A stretch of 64,000 nucleotides of DNA from Myxococcales bacterium (GTDB lineage Bacteria > Myxococcota_A > Polyangia > Polyangiales > Ga0077539). The stretch spans positions 62,001-126,000 of the forward strand of contig JAEUKH010000041.1 in NCBI GenBank assembly GCA_016792845.1. Reading direction: 5' to 3'. Under the pieces are notes generated by a model. The model did no database searches, had not been told where the DNA came from, and worked only from the letters and a program-made list of their open reading frames with translations. Within the stretch, counting starts at the first letter, position 1. The number at the start of each line of letters is the position of its first letter. Positions 35,260 through 43,640 of the stretch are shown piece by piece. Both the position numbers and the translations under genes were made by a program.

Positions 35260-36983
35260 CAGCCCTTCACCGCGTCGTCGTAGAGGCCCTCGAAGCCCTC
35301 GCGGAAGGCCTCGTACACCTTCTTGCGGCGCACCTTGAGGCTCGACGTCAAGAAGCCCTCTTCGATGCTGAGCGGGCGCTCGAACACGCAGAACTTCTTG
35401 ATGGTCTCGTAGCTCGCGAGCTCCGCGTTGACCGCCGCGACGCGCGCCGCGACGAGCGCCGCGACGTCGTCGCCCCGCACCCTCGCCGCGGCCACCGCCT
35501 CGGGGTCGAGCCACACCCCGGCCACGAGGTAGCGCCGCGCGTCGCCGTACACCACCACGTGGGCGAAGAGCGGGTCGTCTTTGAACTTCAGCTCGATGTT
35601 CGCGGGAGGCACGTTCTTGCCGCCCGCGGTCACGAGGATGTCTTTCTTGCGATCGACGATCTGCAAGAACCCGTCTTCGGTGAAGCGCCCCACGTCGCCG
35701 GTCTTGAACCACCCGTCGTCGGTGAAGGCCTCGCGGGTCGCGTCGGGGTCTTTGTGGTAGCCGCGAAACACGCTCTCGCCGCGCGCCAAAATCTCGCCGT
35801 CGTCGGCGAGCCGCAGCGCGACGCTGGGCAAGGGCCGACCCACCGTGTCGAAGCGAAAGGCCTCGGCGCGGTTCAGCGTGAGGGTCGGCGAGCACTCGGT
35901 GAGGCCGTATCCCTCGATGATCAAGAGCCCGCAGGCGTGGAGCAGCTCTTTCACCTCGCGCTTGAGCCCCGCGCCGCCCGAGAGGCAGAACACCAGGCGC
36001 CCGCCGGTCACCGCCGCGAGCTTGTCGCGGCGACGCTGGGCGTCGGGCTCGGCGGCCACCGCCATGGCGATCTTCTCCCAGTAAGCGGGCACGCTCATGA
36101 AGACGCTCGGCTGCACCTCGGGCAGGCGCGCGAGCACCGAGCCCGGGTCGCAGAGGTAGCTCGTGAAGCCGAGGGTGTTACCCAAACACAGCTCGCCGAA
36201 GCCGAAGATGTGCGACATCGGGAGCCACAACACGTCGACCGGCTGCGCGTCGAGGAGCGGCCCGTTGAACTGCAACCAGTCGCGGCCGTTGACGCCCACG
36301 TTGCGGTGCGAGAGCGGCACGCCCTTGGGGTTGCCCGTCGTGCCCGAGGTGTAGAGCATCAGCCCCGGGGCGTCGAGGTCGAGGTCGCGCAGCGTGGCCT
36401 CGAAGCGCCCAGGATGCTCAGCGTCGCTCGCACGCCCGAGCGCCCGCGCGCGCCCCAAAGTCAGCACCCGCGCGTCGACCTCTGCAAAGGGCGGAACCGC
36501 TCGCCCCTTGGCGCGCAAGCCCGCGTGCACAGCGGCCACATCGAGGCCCTCGTCGAGGAGCACCACCCGCTCAAGCGAGCGCAGCGACGACCACGCCTCA
36601 AGCAGCCGCGAGAGCACCGCAGGGGTGTCGACGAAGACCACCCGCGCGTCGCTGTGACCCAAGATGTACGCGGCCTGTTCGGCGGTGCTCGCGGGGTACA
36701 CCGGCACCATCACGCCCCCCGCCGCCTGCACCGCCAGCGCCGCCACGCCCCAGGCGACCCGGTTCGGCGCATACACCGCGCCGCGGTCGCCGGGCGCGAA
36801 GCCCAGGCCCTCCAAGAAGCACGTCACCTCGCGGATCGCCGCCGCGAAGGCGCCCCAGGTCACCGCCTGCCAGTCGCCGTCGGCCGTCGGCACCATGAAG
36901 CGCACCCGCGCGCGATGCGTCGGGAGCCGGTCAAACACAGCCTGCGGAGCCGCCTTCAACGCGAGAAAGGGAGTGATGTCCAT
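35259..36983 (-). CDS. Long-chain acyl-CoA synthetase-like AMP ligase
   Basis: A 574-residue ANL enzyme with YTSGTTGNPKG (A3), WLPMSHIFGFGE, EGYGLTECSP, WFKTGDVG and DRKKDILVTAGGKNVPP. These are the full set of motifs of FadD/LACS-type acyl-CoA synthetases. It ends in the TGATG junction with phaC, so it probably supplies or salvages acyl-CoA for polymer synthesis or mobilisation. Its start (MDITPFLALKAAP) lies 158 bases from the stop of the PhaE-like gene, whose transcript may read into it. Confidence 0.88.
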   Translation of the reverse strand: MDITPFLALKAAPQAVFDRLPTHRARVRFMVPTADGDWQAVTWGAFAAAIREVTCFLEGLGFAPGDRGAVYAPNRVAWGVAALAVQAAGGVMVPVYPASTAEQAAYILGHSDARVVFVDTPAVLSRLLEAWSSLRSLERVVLLDEGLDVAAVHAGLRAKGRAVPPFAEVDARVLTLGRARALGRASDAEHPGRFEATLRDLDLDAPGLMLYTSGTTGNPKGVPLSHRNVGVNGRDWLQFNGPLLDAQPVDVLWLPMSHIFGFGELCLGNTLGFTSYLCDPGSVLARLPEVQPSVFMSVPAYWEKIAMAVAAEPDAQRRRDKLAAVTGGRLVFCLSGGAGLKREVKELLHACGLLIIEGYGLTECSPTLTLNRAEAFRFDTVGRPLPSVALRLADDGEILARGESVFRGYHKDPDATREAFTDDGWFKTGDVGRFTEDGFLQIVDRKKDILVTAGGKNVPPANIELKFKDDPLFAHVVVYGDARRYLVAGVWLDPEAVAAARVRGDDVAALVAARVAAVNAELASYETIKKFCVFERPLSIEEGFLTSSLKVRRKKVYEAFREGFEGLYDDAVKG

Positions 36984-37141
36984 GAGCTCTCAGTGCGCCT
37001 TTCGGAGCGGGCCTCGCCCACCCGCCAACAACCCATAATCGAAGCCGCCCGCGGCGTGAACCCTGGCCCCGCGAGCCCCCTCCGGCGAAGCCCCGGCGGC
37101 GACGCCCGACACGCGCCCGAGAGCCCCCCGCCGCCCCGCCG

Positions 37142-37486
37142 TCAGTTCGCCCGCGGGCCGTCGCCCCCGCGCGCCGCGGCCTCGCCCTGCCGCGCGTCGA
37201 GCGACGACTGAAGGTCGGCGAGGCGCTCTTCGAGATCGATCAGCCGACTCTGGATCTGGTTGAGCGCGTGGAGCGTGCGCTCCTGGTCGCGGCGCGTCGG
37301 CACCCCCATCGCCGCGAGCATCTCAGCCTGGGCCTTGTCGACCGCGGCCTTCGAGCGCATCACCGCGCTCATCGCGGCGCCCGCGGGGCCGAGCACGAGG
37401 GGGCTCCGCAGCACCGTCTCAAGGTACTTCGCGGTGGCGTTCTCCCAGATGTCGAAGCCCTTCTTCCAAAACTCCCAGGCGTTCAT
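37142..37486 (-). CDS. PhaE-like PHA synthase subunit or phasin
   Basis: A 114-residue helical protein. It has an aromatic N-terminus (MNAWEFWKKGFDIWENATAKY), then MGVPTRRDQERTLHALNQIQ and a short C-terminal coiled coil (LIDLEERLADLQ). These features match the C-terminal region of class III synthase subunit PhaE and related granule proteins. It lies upstream of the ligase-phaC pair on the same strand and is divergent from phaR. Two PhaR-type operators occupy the shared 249-bp control region. The ATG at 37486 is chosen because it starts the conserved-looking part; the frame is open upstream. Confidence 0.7.
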   Translation of the reverse strand: MNAWEFWKKGFDIWENATAKYLETVLRSPLVLGPAGAAMSAVMRSKAAVDKAQAEMLAAMGVPTRRDQERTLHALNQIQSRLIDLEERLADLQSSLDARQGEAAARGGDGPRAN

Positions 37487-37571
37487 CGAAAGACCCTCTC
37501 TGTTGCCGAGGCGCCCCGCGACAGCGTCGGCGGCCCGACCGCCCCCGATCGCCCCCGGCGGCGCGGGCGCT

Positions 37572-37586
37572 TGTTGCGCTGCAACA
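37572..37586. promoter_or_regulatory. PhaR operator TGTTGCGCTGCAACA, PhaE-like side
   Basis: Full palindrome flanked by TT on the left, 86 bases upstream of the PhaE-like start codon in the phaR divergent control region. This is the position expected for repression of a granule-protein gene by PhaR. Confidence 0.7.
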
Positions 37587-37662
37587 TCGCCCCAAAACCC
37601 GCCGAAATGCGCCTTCACCGCGGCTTTCTATGCCTCCTCGGCGGCCTCGTCAAGCCCCCCAA

Positions 37663-37677
37663 TTGTGCACTGCAACA
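37663..37677. promoter_or_regulatory. PhaR operator TTGTGCACTGCAACA, phaR side
   Basis: Arms TTGTGC and GCAACA, 59 bases before the phaR start codon. PhaR autoregulation is known in other PHA bacteria. Its centre is 91 bp from the operator at 37572. Confidence 0.65.
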
Positions 37678-37735
37678 AGGCCGCGATGCTGCGGCTGCAC
37701 ACGGCCCGCGCATCGGTGGTACCGTCACGGGCACC

Positions 37736-38470
37736 ATGAGCACCCGAGGGGCCTCGCAGCGCATCATCAAGAAGTACGGCAACCGTCGGCTGTACGACAC
37801 CGCCGACAGTCGGTACGTGACCCTCGACGAGCTCGCCCAGAGCATCCGCGGGGGGGCCGAGGTGCGGGTGCTCGACGCGCAGTCGGGCGACGACCTGACC
37901 CAGCAGACCCTCGCCCAGATCATCCTTGAGGGGCGGGGCGCGTCGCAGTTTCTCTCGGTGCCCATCTTGACGCAGCTCGTGCGCATGAACGACGACGCCC
38001 TCGCAGACTTCTTCGGCCGGTGGATGACCGCCTCGATGGAGCTCTACCAGCAGGCCCGGGCCGGCGTTCAGAGCCTCGTGCCGTACACGCCGCTCGGGGC
38101 CGTCCCGGCGGCCAGCAACGCCATCTTGCGCCTCCTCGGCATCGGCCTCACCACCCCGTGGAGCGGCCCCCCCGGCCCCGGCTACGGCGCCCTGCCCATC
38201 AGCCCCCACCCTCACGACGGCTACGCCCCCGTCGCAGAGCCCCCGGCCGCTCCCGCGCCCCCTCCCGGCGAGACGCCCCCGGCCCCGCCCCCGTCGAACG
38301 ACAGCGCCGCCCTCGGCGCCCTCAAGCGCGAGCTCGACGAGCTCAAGGCCGCCCTTCGCGGCGCTGCACAAATTTCGCCCCCAAAGGCCGCCCCCAAGAG
38401 GCCCGCTCAGATCTCAAAATCAACGAAGAAGAAAGCCGCTTCGAAGAAGTCACCCAGCCGCTCCGGCTGA
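37736..38470 (+). CDS. phaR: PHA synthesis repressor PhaR
   Basis: A 244-residue regulator. The N-terminal PHB/PHA accumulation domain is unmistakable: IIKKYGNRRLYDTADSRYVTLDE at about residues 9-31, then VRVLDAQSGDDLTQQTLAQIILE. The following segment (FLSVPILTQLVRMNDDALADFFGRWM) is the family's second conserved region. The last 90 residues are a Pro/Ala-rich linker and a Lys-rich tail. PhaR binds both nascent PHA and operator DNA; polymer formation releases it from DNA. It is followed by the phasin gene, whose promoter carries two operator-like sites. It is the probable reader of the palindromes scattered over 29-53 kb. Confidence 0.92.
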   Translation: MSTRGASQRIIKKYGNRRLYDTADSRYVTLDELAQSIRGGAEVRVLDAQSGDDLTQQTLAQIILEGRGASQFLSVPILTQLVRMNDDALADFFGRWMTASMELYQQARAGVQSLVPYTPLGAVPAASNAILRLLGIGLTTPWSGPPGPGYGALPISPHPHDGYAPVAEPPAAPAPPPGETPPAPPPSNDSAALGALKRELDELKAALRGAAQISPPKAAPKRPAQISKSTKKKAASKKSPSRSG

Positions 38471-38471
38471 T

Positions 38472-38486
38472 TTGTGCAGTGCACAA
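38472..38486. promoter_or_regulatory. PhaR operator TTGTGCAGTGCACAA upstream of the phasin promoter
   Basis: Perfectly symmetric arms TTGTGC and GCACAA around AGT, two bases after the phaR stop codon and ten bases before the candidate -35 box at 38496. Confidence 0.65.
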
Positions 38487-38495
38487 TAACCGGCC

Positions 38496-38524
38496 TTGAC
38501 AGGGGGCCTCTGGGGGCCTATTTC
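38496..38524 (+). promoter_or_regulatory. Candidate sigma70-type promoter of the phasin gene
   Basis: A consensus TTGACA at 38496-38501 is followed, after 17 bases, by TATTTC at 38519-38524. It is bracketed by PhaR-type operators at 38472-38486 and 38546-38560, which supports it as a regulated promoter. Confidence 0.55.
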
Positions 38525-38545
38525 GGGGCTACGCGGGGCGCGCCT

Positions 38546-38560
38546 TGCTGCACCGCAACA
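38546..38560. promoter_or_regulatory. PhaR operator TGCTGCACCGCAACA downstream of the phasin promoter
   Basis: Full match to TGnTGC-N3-GCAACA in the 5' leader of the phasin gene. Its centre is 74 bp from the upstream operator, close to seven helical turns. Confidence 0.65.
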
Positions 38561-38639
38561 TCGCACCGGGCGTGGCCCCGGCGAGCCGAGGGTCGGCATC
38601 GCCGTGGGGGCGCCGATTGCCTTCGATGAGGTTACGCTG

Positions 38640-38957
38640 ATGAGCACCGAGAGCACCCCGACGAGCACCCCGACGACCCAGGCCGCGCCCTTCGCGTGGT
38701 TTCAGCAGCTGCCGGTGATGGGGGCGATGGGCGACGCGTGGCGACGGGCGATGGGCGACCACGTCGCGCGCACCCAGGCCGTGGCCGACCAGCTCGCGGC
38801 GGTGTCGGCCCAGGGCGCCGCGCACACCCGCACGATGATCGACGAGTCGGCGCGGCTGATGCACGACTCGGTGGCCTACATGACGACGCTCCAGCAAGAG
38901 TGGCAGCGCCTCGCGGTCGACACCGTGCGCACGATGACCGGCGGGGCGCAGAAGTAG
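38640..38957 (+). CDS. Phasin-like PHA granule protein
   Basis: A 105-residue amphipathic helical protein (FAWFQQLPVMGAMGDAWRRA, then a heptad-like TQAVADQLAAVSAQGAAHTR). It is small, Ala/Thr-rich and without cysteine, as phasins are. The call rests mainly on position: directly after phaR, before a phaC, and behind a promoter with two PhaR-type operators, the classical phasin control. The ATG is preceded by GAGG. It would coat granules and limit their size. Confidence 0.75.
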   Translation: MSTESTPTSTPTTQAAPFAWFQQLPVMGAMGDAWRRAMGDHVARTQAVADQLAAVSAQGAAHTRTMIDESARLMHDSVAYMTTLQQEWQRLAVDTVRTMTGGAQK

Positions 38958-39017
38958 CCCCTGGCGGCGACTCCGCCGCGCGTCTCACCCTCTGTCTTCG
39001 CCCTGAGGTCGCCCGTG

Positions 39018-40082
39018 ATGCAAGCCGTTCTTGATCTGTCTTCGGCCCTCGTCGGGGCCTCTGTCGACGCGGCGCAGTCGCTGCTTTTGGGCGGGCCGGT
39101 GATGCCGCCGCCGACCCTCGCGCCCACCGCCCGCGACACGGTCTTCGCCGACGGCACGGCGCGGGTGTATCGCTTTCGCCGGGCCGAGGGCGCCCCCGCG
39201 GCGCCGCGGCGCCCGGTGCTGCTCGTGCCCTCGATGATCAACAAGTGGTACGTGCTCGATCTTCGCAAGGGCGCGAGCTTTGTTGAAGCGTTGGTGGCCG
39301 CCGGGCACGAGGTGTTTGTCCTCGATTGGGGCACGGCCCGCGACGAAGACCGCGACCTCACCTGGGCCGAGGTCATCGCGCGGCTCGCGCGGGTGGTGCG
39401 CTTTGTGCGGCGCAGCATGGGCGTCGACCGGGTGGGCATCCTCGGGTACTGCATGGGCGCGACGCTGTCGTCGATCTACACGGCGTTGCATCCGACCGAG
39501 GTGGCCGCCCTGGTCAACCTCGCCGGGCCCATCGATTTCAGCTACGCGGGGCTCTTGCGCGACATGGTCGACGCGCGGTGGTTTGACCCCGCGGCGGTGG
39601 CGGCCGCGGGCAACGTGAGCCCCTCGCAGATGCAGTCGGGCTTCACCGCGATGCGGCCGACGCTCACCGTCGCCAAGTGGTTCACGAGCCCCGACCGGCT
39701 CGTCGACAAGCGGGCCCGCGACAGCTTCTACGCCATCGACACCTGGTCGGGCGACAACATCCCCTTCCCCGGGGCGGCGTACGAGACGTACATCACCGAG
39801 CTCTACCAGCAGAACGCGCTCGTTCACGGTCGGCACTACGTGGGCGGCCGCCGCGTGGCCCTCGACGCCATCACCTGCCCGGTGCTCACCATCGGCTCCG
39901 AGCGCGACACCATCTGCCCGCTGGCGGCCGCCACGGCGCTGCACCAGCACGTCGGCACCCGCGACGTCACGGTGCTCACGGTGCCCGGCGGCCACGTCGG
40001 CGCGGTGGTGGGCTCTCGCGCCAGCGCGGCCCTCTACCCGAGCACCGCGGCGTGGCTGCGCGACCGCCTCGACCGGGTGTAA
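39018..40082 (+). CDS. phaC: Second PHA synthase PhaC, short class III-like
   Basis: About 354 residues. The box GYCMGA gives the nucleophile near Cys145, the catalytic Asp is in GSERDTICP (about 297), and the His is in GGHVGAVVG (about 326). VLLVPSMINKWYVLDL and VFVLDWGTARDEDRDLTWAE align closely with the first PhaC of this window, so the two are paralogues. It follows the phasin gene by 60 bases and is probably co-transcribed with it. A GTG at 39015 is an alternative start with slightly better spacing to GAGG. Two synthases of similar size could act together or differ in substrate. Confidence 0.88.
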   Translation: MQAVLDLSSALVGASVDAAQSLLLGGPVMPPPTLAPTARDTVFADGTARVYRFRRAEGAPAAPRRPVLLVPSMINKWYVLDLRKGASFVEALVAAGHEVFVLDWGTARDEDRDLTWAEVIARLARVVRFVRRSMGVDRVGILGYCMGATLSSIYTALHPTEVAALVNLAGPIDFSYAGLLRDMVDARWFDPAAVAAAGNVSPSQMQSGFTAMRPTLTVAKWFTSPDRLVDKRARDSFYAIDTWSGDNIPFPGAAYETYITELYQQNALVHGRHYVGGRRVALDAITCPVLTIGSERDTICPLAAATALHQHVGTRDVTVLTVPGGHVGAVVGSRASAALYPSTAAWLRDRLDRV

Positions 40083-40097
40083 GGTTGCGCCGCACCG
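40083..40097. promoter_or_regulatory. Degenerate PhaR-type half site before the lipoprotein gene
   Basis: GGTTGCGCCGCACCG has one mismatch in the left arm and two or three in the right, and sits three bases before the ATG at 40100. Not counted among the 24 better copies. Confidence 0.25.
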
Positions 40098-40099
40098 TC

Positions 40100-41044
40100 A
40101 TGCAACGCCCTCTATTTTGTCTCTGGGTCTTCTCGCTCGGCCTCGCGCTCTCGGCCTGTGCGGGCACCGAGGTCGAGCCTCGGGCCGTCGACGCGGGCTT
40201 CGACGCCGGGCGCGATGTTGCAGCGCAACAAGACCAGGGCGCCGCGGCCGAGGTCGGCGTCGACGCCCCGAGCGTTGACCTCGGCGCCGACGACGACGCG
40301 GGCGCGCCGCCGAGCGACAGCGGGCTCTGTCGGGTCAACAACGACGGGGTCATCAACCGCAACGAGATGGCCTTTCTGGTGGGCGCTTCGGTGCTCTACG
40401 CGGTGAACGACACGGGCACCACCGTCGAGCCCGTCGACCTCGTGGGGGCGCCGCACCCCGACCGACCGATGCAGCGCCTCTGGAGCTTCTCGGCGCCGGT
40501 GATGAGCGACCGGCGCATCCTCGACGAGGTGATGAGCCCGAGCGGCCGGTGGTGGTCGTCGAGCTACGCCGACGCGACCTTCGCGACGGTGGCCGATCGG
40601 AGCACGAACCTCCTGGGCGTGTACCGCGTGAGCGACACCGAGCTGCAGCTCCTCGGCACGGTCTCGACCGAGGCCAACCGCACGAACCTCCGCTTCTCGC
40701 CGCCGGTGACGGTGCTGCGCTTCCCGCTGCGCGAGGGCGACACCTGGGAGCAGACCGTGAACGGCTCGGGCTTCGTCAATTTTACCCCGCTCAACAACGT
40801 CTCGCGCTTCACCAACCGCATCGACGCGGCGGGCGAGGTGCGCACGCCGGCGGGGCGCTTCCAGGCCTTGCGGCTGCGCACCGACCTCGACCAGTCGATC
40901 CCGCTGACGGTCTTCCGGGTGACCCGCCGCACCTTTACGTTTGTGTCAGAGTGCTGGGGCGTGGTCGCGCGGGTGATCTCGACCGACAACGAGTCAACGG
41001 TCGAGTTTCGGCGCGCCTCTGAGTATCGCCGCCTCGGGCTCTAG
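40100..41044 (+). CDS. Lipoprotein with EF-hand-like loop, paralogue A
   Basis: A 314-residue lipoprotein (lipobox ALSAC, Cys20) with an Asp/Ala-rich linker. Next comes an EF-hand-like loop, RVNNDGVINRNE, which has the Gly and Ile of the calcium loop but Arg in place of the first Asp. A beta-rich domain of about 220 residues ends in FRRASEYRRLGL. It is a clear paralogue of the protein at 43648-44499, with the same loop position and the same C-terminal motif. It starts 17 bases after phaC. The function is unknown; it is exported and probably part of a four-gene operon with the hydrolase and barrel. Confidence 0.72.
   Translation: MQRPLFCLWVFSLGLALSACAGTEVEPRAVDAGFDAGRDVAAQQDQGAAAEVGVDAPSVDLGADDDAGAPPSDSGLCRVNNDGVINRNEMAFLVGASVLYAVNDTGTTVEPVDLVGAPHPDRPMQRLWSFSAPVMSDRRILDEVMSPSGRWWSSSYADATFATVADRSTNLLGVYRVSDTELQLLGTVSTEANRTNLRFSPPVTVLRFPLREGDTWEQTVNGSGFVNFTPLNNVSRFTNRIDAAGEVRTPAGRFQALRLRTDLDQSIPLTVFRVTRRTFTFVSECWGVVARVISTDNESTVEFRRASEYRRLGL
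40216..40230. promoter_or_regulatory. PhaR-type palindrome TGTTGCAGCGCAACA
   Basis: Perfect inverted repeat in codons 39-44 (DVAAQQ) of lipoprotein A. Confidence 0.5.
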
Positions 41045-41061
41045 GGCACGGTAAGGTAGAG

Positions 41062-42012
41062 ATGATTGTTGCAGTGCAACATGGTTGGCGCGGCCTGGGC
41101 CTGGCGCTCTCGTGCGGCGCCCTCGGGCTGGGGTGCGCGACCTGGCAGCAGCCCGGCGAGCGGCTCGGCGCGGTGCTCGGCGAGGGCGCGCGGTACGTCC
41201 ACACGCGGCGCGACCGGGCGGTCTATGTCGAAGACCACGGGCCCCGCGACGCGACGACCACGCCGGTGCTCTTTGTGCACGGGTTCGCGAGCAATCACGA
41301 CGTCTGGCGCCCGCTCGAACCCGCGCTCTCGCCCGCGCGCCGCACCGTCAACGTCGACCTCCCGGGCTTCGGGTGGAGCACGCGCACCGAGGGCGACTAC
41401 TCGCCCCAAGCCCTCGCCGACGACCTCGACGCGGTGCTCGAGCAGCTCTCGATCGCGCGGGCCGACGTGGTGGCGCACTCGTGGGGCAGCTCGGTGACGC
41501 TGGCCCTCGCCCTCGGGCACAGGGCGCGGGTGCGGCGCATCGTGCTCATCGGCGGCTGGGTGTACGACGAGCAGATCCCGCCGTTTTTTCGGTGGGCGCG
41601 CACGCCCGGGGTGGGCGAGATGCTCTTCTCGGGCTTTTACACCGAGCGCCCGGCCGATCGCTTCCCGCAGGCCTTTGAAGACCCGTCGGTGGTGTCGCAG
41701 GCCCTGGTCGAAGCCATCGAGGCGTCGCTGATTCGCCCGGGCACCTCGCGGGCCGCGCTGGCCGCCGCGCGGGGTCAGGCCTTCCTCCAGATGGAGGGCC
41801 AGTACCGCACCATCGCCCATGACACGCTCTTGCTTTGGGGCGCCAACGACAACGTGGCCCGGCCGCGCTTCGGGCAGCGCCTCGCCCGCGAGATGCCCCA
41901 CGCCCGCTACCACGCCATCGAGCAGACGGGGCACTTCCCCATGATCGAGGCCCCCGGCGAGACCCGCCGCGTGGTGACCGAGTTCCTCGACCGGCCGGAG
42001 CCCTCGCCGTGA
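41062..42012 (+). CDS. Alpha/beta-hydrolase lipoprotein
   Basis: A 316-residue protein with a signal peptide ending in LGLGC (Cys25), so probably a lipoprotein. Alpha/beta-hydrolase core: oxyanion motif LFVHGFASNHDVW, nucleophile elbow AHSWGSS with Ser140, Asp263 in WGANDNV and His291 in TGHFP. An epoxide-hydrolase/lipase-like enzyme acting outside the inner membrane is expected; a PHA-related substrate such as an oligomer is possible from context only. The ATG at 41062 is preceded by AAGGTAGAG. A PhaR-type palindrome spans codons 2-7. Confidence 0.78.
   Translation: MIVAVQHGWRGLGLALSCGALGLGCATWQQPGERLGAVLGEGARYVHTRRDRAVYVEDHGPRDATTTPVLFVHGFASNHDVWRPLEPALSPARRTVNVDLPGFGWSTRTEGDYSPQALADDLDAVLEQLSIARADVVAHSWGSSVTLALALGHRARVRRIVLIGGWVYDEQIPPFFRWARTPGVGEMLFSGFYTERPADRFPQAFEDPSVVSQALVEAIEASLIRPGTSRAALAAARGQAFLQMEGQYRTIAHDTLLLWGANDNVARPRFGQRLAREMPHARYHAIEQTGHFPMIEAPGETRRVVTEFLDRPEPSP
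41067..41081. promoter_or_regulatory. PhaR-type palindrome TGTTGCAGTGCAACA
   Basis: Full match, flanked by T on the left. It overlaps codons 2-7 of the hydrolase gene, where a bound protein could block initiation complexes or an internal promoter. Confidence 0.5.
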
Positions 42013-43634
42013 GCCGCCCTTCGGTTTGGGCGCTCGCGCTCGCGATTGTGCACTGCAACATGGCCGCCCTGGCCCAGACCCCCGGCCCGCGCGGCAGCGA
42101 AGACAGCGCGCTCGTCCGTGAGCCTGCGCGCGACGCCCCGGGGGTGACCCCCATCGACGAGGGGCTCCGGGCGACGGCCAACACCCCCGACTCGCGGGTG
42201 CGCATCGAGGGCTTTCTCCGCACCCGCGGCGACCTCGCCAACAACTGGTCGCTCGGCGTGGGCCCGGGGCCGTCGCGGGTCGCGCTGTGGCCCATGCCAT
42301 ACACCGCGCCCGGCGCCACGCAGACCAACCTCGACATGCGGCTGCGCCTCGACACCCACGTCGACGTCGGCTACGGCGTGAGCTTTCACGGGCGGCTCCA
42401 CGCCCTCGACAACCTCCGTTGGGGCTCGACCCCTGACGGCGAGTTCGCGGGCGGCTCGATCAACCAGCGCGGCCCCGCCGACCCCATCGCCGTGCGGCAG
42501 CTCTACGGGCAGGTGCTCTTGCCCTTCGGGGTGCTCTCGGCGGGTCGCATGGGCGCCCTCGTCGACTGGGGCACGGGCTTCTACGTCAACGCGGGCAACG
42601 GCCTCGACGACGATTTCGGCGACGTGGGCGATCGCCTCACGCTCACCGTACCCCTCGCGGGCCTCTTGTGGACGGCCATGTACGAGCTCAGCGCCTCGGG
42701 CCCCTCGGTGCAGGCGCTGCGGCCCGAGCTCGCGCCCGGCTTCGACATCGACCCCAACGACGACGTGCGCACGGTGGCCCTGGCGGTGTCGCGCTACGAC
42801 CTCCCGATCACCCGGCGGCGGCGCCTCACGGCGATGCGCACGACCTTCAATTTCGGCGCCGTGGCGAGCTACCGCTGGCAAGACTACGACATCGCCGCGG
42901 GGGCCTCGCCCTTGCCGCGCACGGCCCTCACCCGCGACCTCACGGCCTTCACCGCCGACCTCTGGGCGCGGCTCGACGTGGGGCACTTCACGCTCGAAGC
43001 CGAGCTCGCGTGGGCGCAGTTCAACATCGGCAACGCCTCGCTCGACCCCGCGGCGCGGGTCGACATCGCGCTCACGGGGCGGCAGCTCGGCGGCGTCGTT
43101 CGGGCCGACTGGCGGCAGAGTCAGCGCTTCTTCGCGCGGCTCGAAGCGGGCTTCGCCTCGGGCGACGACCGGCCCGGGTTTGGGGCGCGGCCCACGGCCA
43201 CCGGCGCTGCGCAGCCGGGCGACGTCGACGGGCCGCAGTTCGACCTCACCCGCACGCCCCGCGACACCAACGTCGACAATTTTCGCTTCAACCCGAACTA
43301 CAGGGTCGACCTGATTCTTTTTCGGCGCCTCATCGGCACGGTCACCGACGCGGTGTACTTCAGGCCCATGGCGCGGGTGCGGCTCGGGTCGATGTTTTCG
43401 CTCGAAGGCGCCGTGATCGGCTCCGCCGCGATGGCCGCGAACAGCACCCCTTCGGGCGCGGCGCCGCTCGGCATCGAGACCAACGTCGGGCTCATCTACG
43501 AGCAAGAGCACGGGTTCGTGACCCGCCTCGATTACGGCATGCTCGTGCCGCTCTCGGGCTTCCGTGACGTGGCCCGGGGCGTCGACCCGAGCCTCGCCCA
43601 CGCCCTCCACCTCGTCATGGCCTTCCGTCTGTAG
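42009..43634 (+). CDS. Outer-membrane beta-barrel protein, uncharacterised deltaproteobacterial type
   Basis: A 541-residue protein. A GTG start overlaps the hydrolase stop. The signal peptide (SVWALALAIVHCNMAALAQ) is followed by about 480 residues of alternating beta strands. The motif MGALVDWGTGFYVNAGNGLDDD and the closing strand LVMAFRL, with a C-terminal hydrophobic residue, are typical of barrels. It resembles the uncharacterised TIGR04551-type family as I remember it. It sits between the two paralogous lipoproteins, so they may form one outer-membrane assembly (inference). A PhaR-type palindrome lies in the signal-peptide codons. Confidence 0.7.
   Translation: MSRPSVWALALAIVHCNMAALAQTPGPRGSEDSALVREPARDAPGVTPIDEGLRATANTPDSRVRIEGFLRTRGDLANNWSLGVGPGPSRVALWPMPYTAPGATQTNLDMRLRLDTHVDVGYGVSFHGRLHALDNLRWGSTPDGEFAGGSINQRGPADPIAVRQLYGQVLLPFGVLSAGRMGALVDWGTGFYVNAGNGLDDDFGDVGDRLTLTVPLAGLLWTAMYELSASGPSVQALRPELAPGFDIDPNDDVRTVALAVSRYDLPITRRRRLTAMRTTFNFGAVASYRWQDYDIAAGASPLPRTALTRDLTAFTADLWARLDVGHFTLEAELAWAQFNIGNASLDPAARVDIALTGRQLGGVVRADWRQSQRFFARLEAGFASGDDRPGFGARPTATGAAQPGDVDGPQFDLTRTPRDTNVDNFRFNPNYRVDLILFRRLIGTVTDAVYFRPMARVRLGSMFSLEGAVIGSAAMAANSTPSGAAPLGIETNVGLIYEQEHGFVTRLDYGMLVPLSGFRDVARGVDPSLAHALHLVMAFRL
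42046..42060. promoter_or_regulatory. PhaR-type palindrome TTGTGCACTGCAACA
   Basis: Same variant as the phaR-side operator at 37663. It lies in codons 13-18 of the barrel gene (signal peptide IVHCNM). Confidence 0.5.
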
Positions 43635-43640
43635 GAGAAT

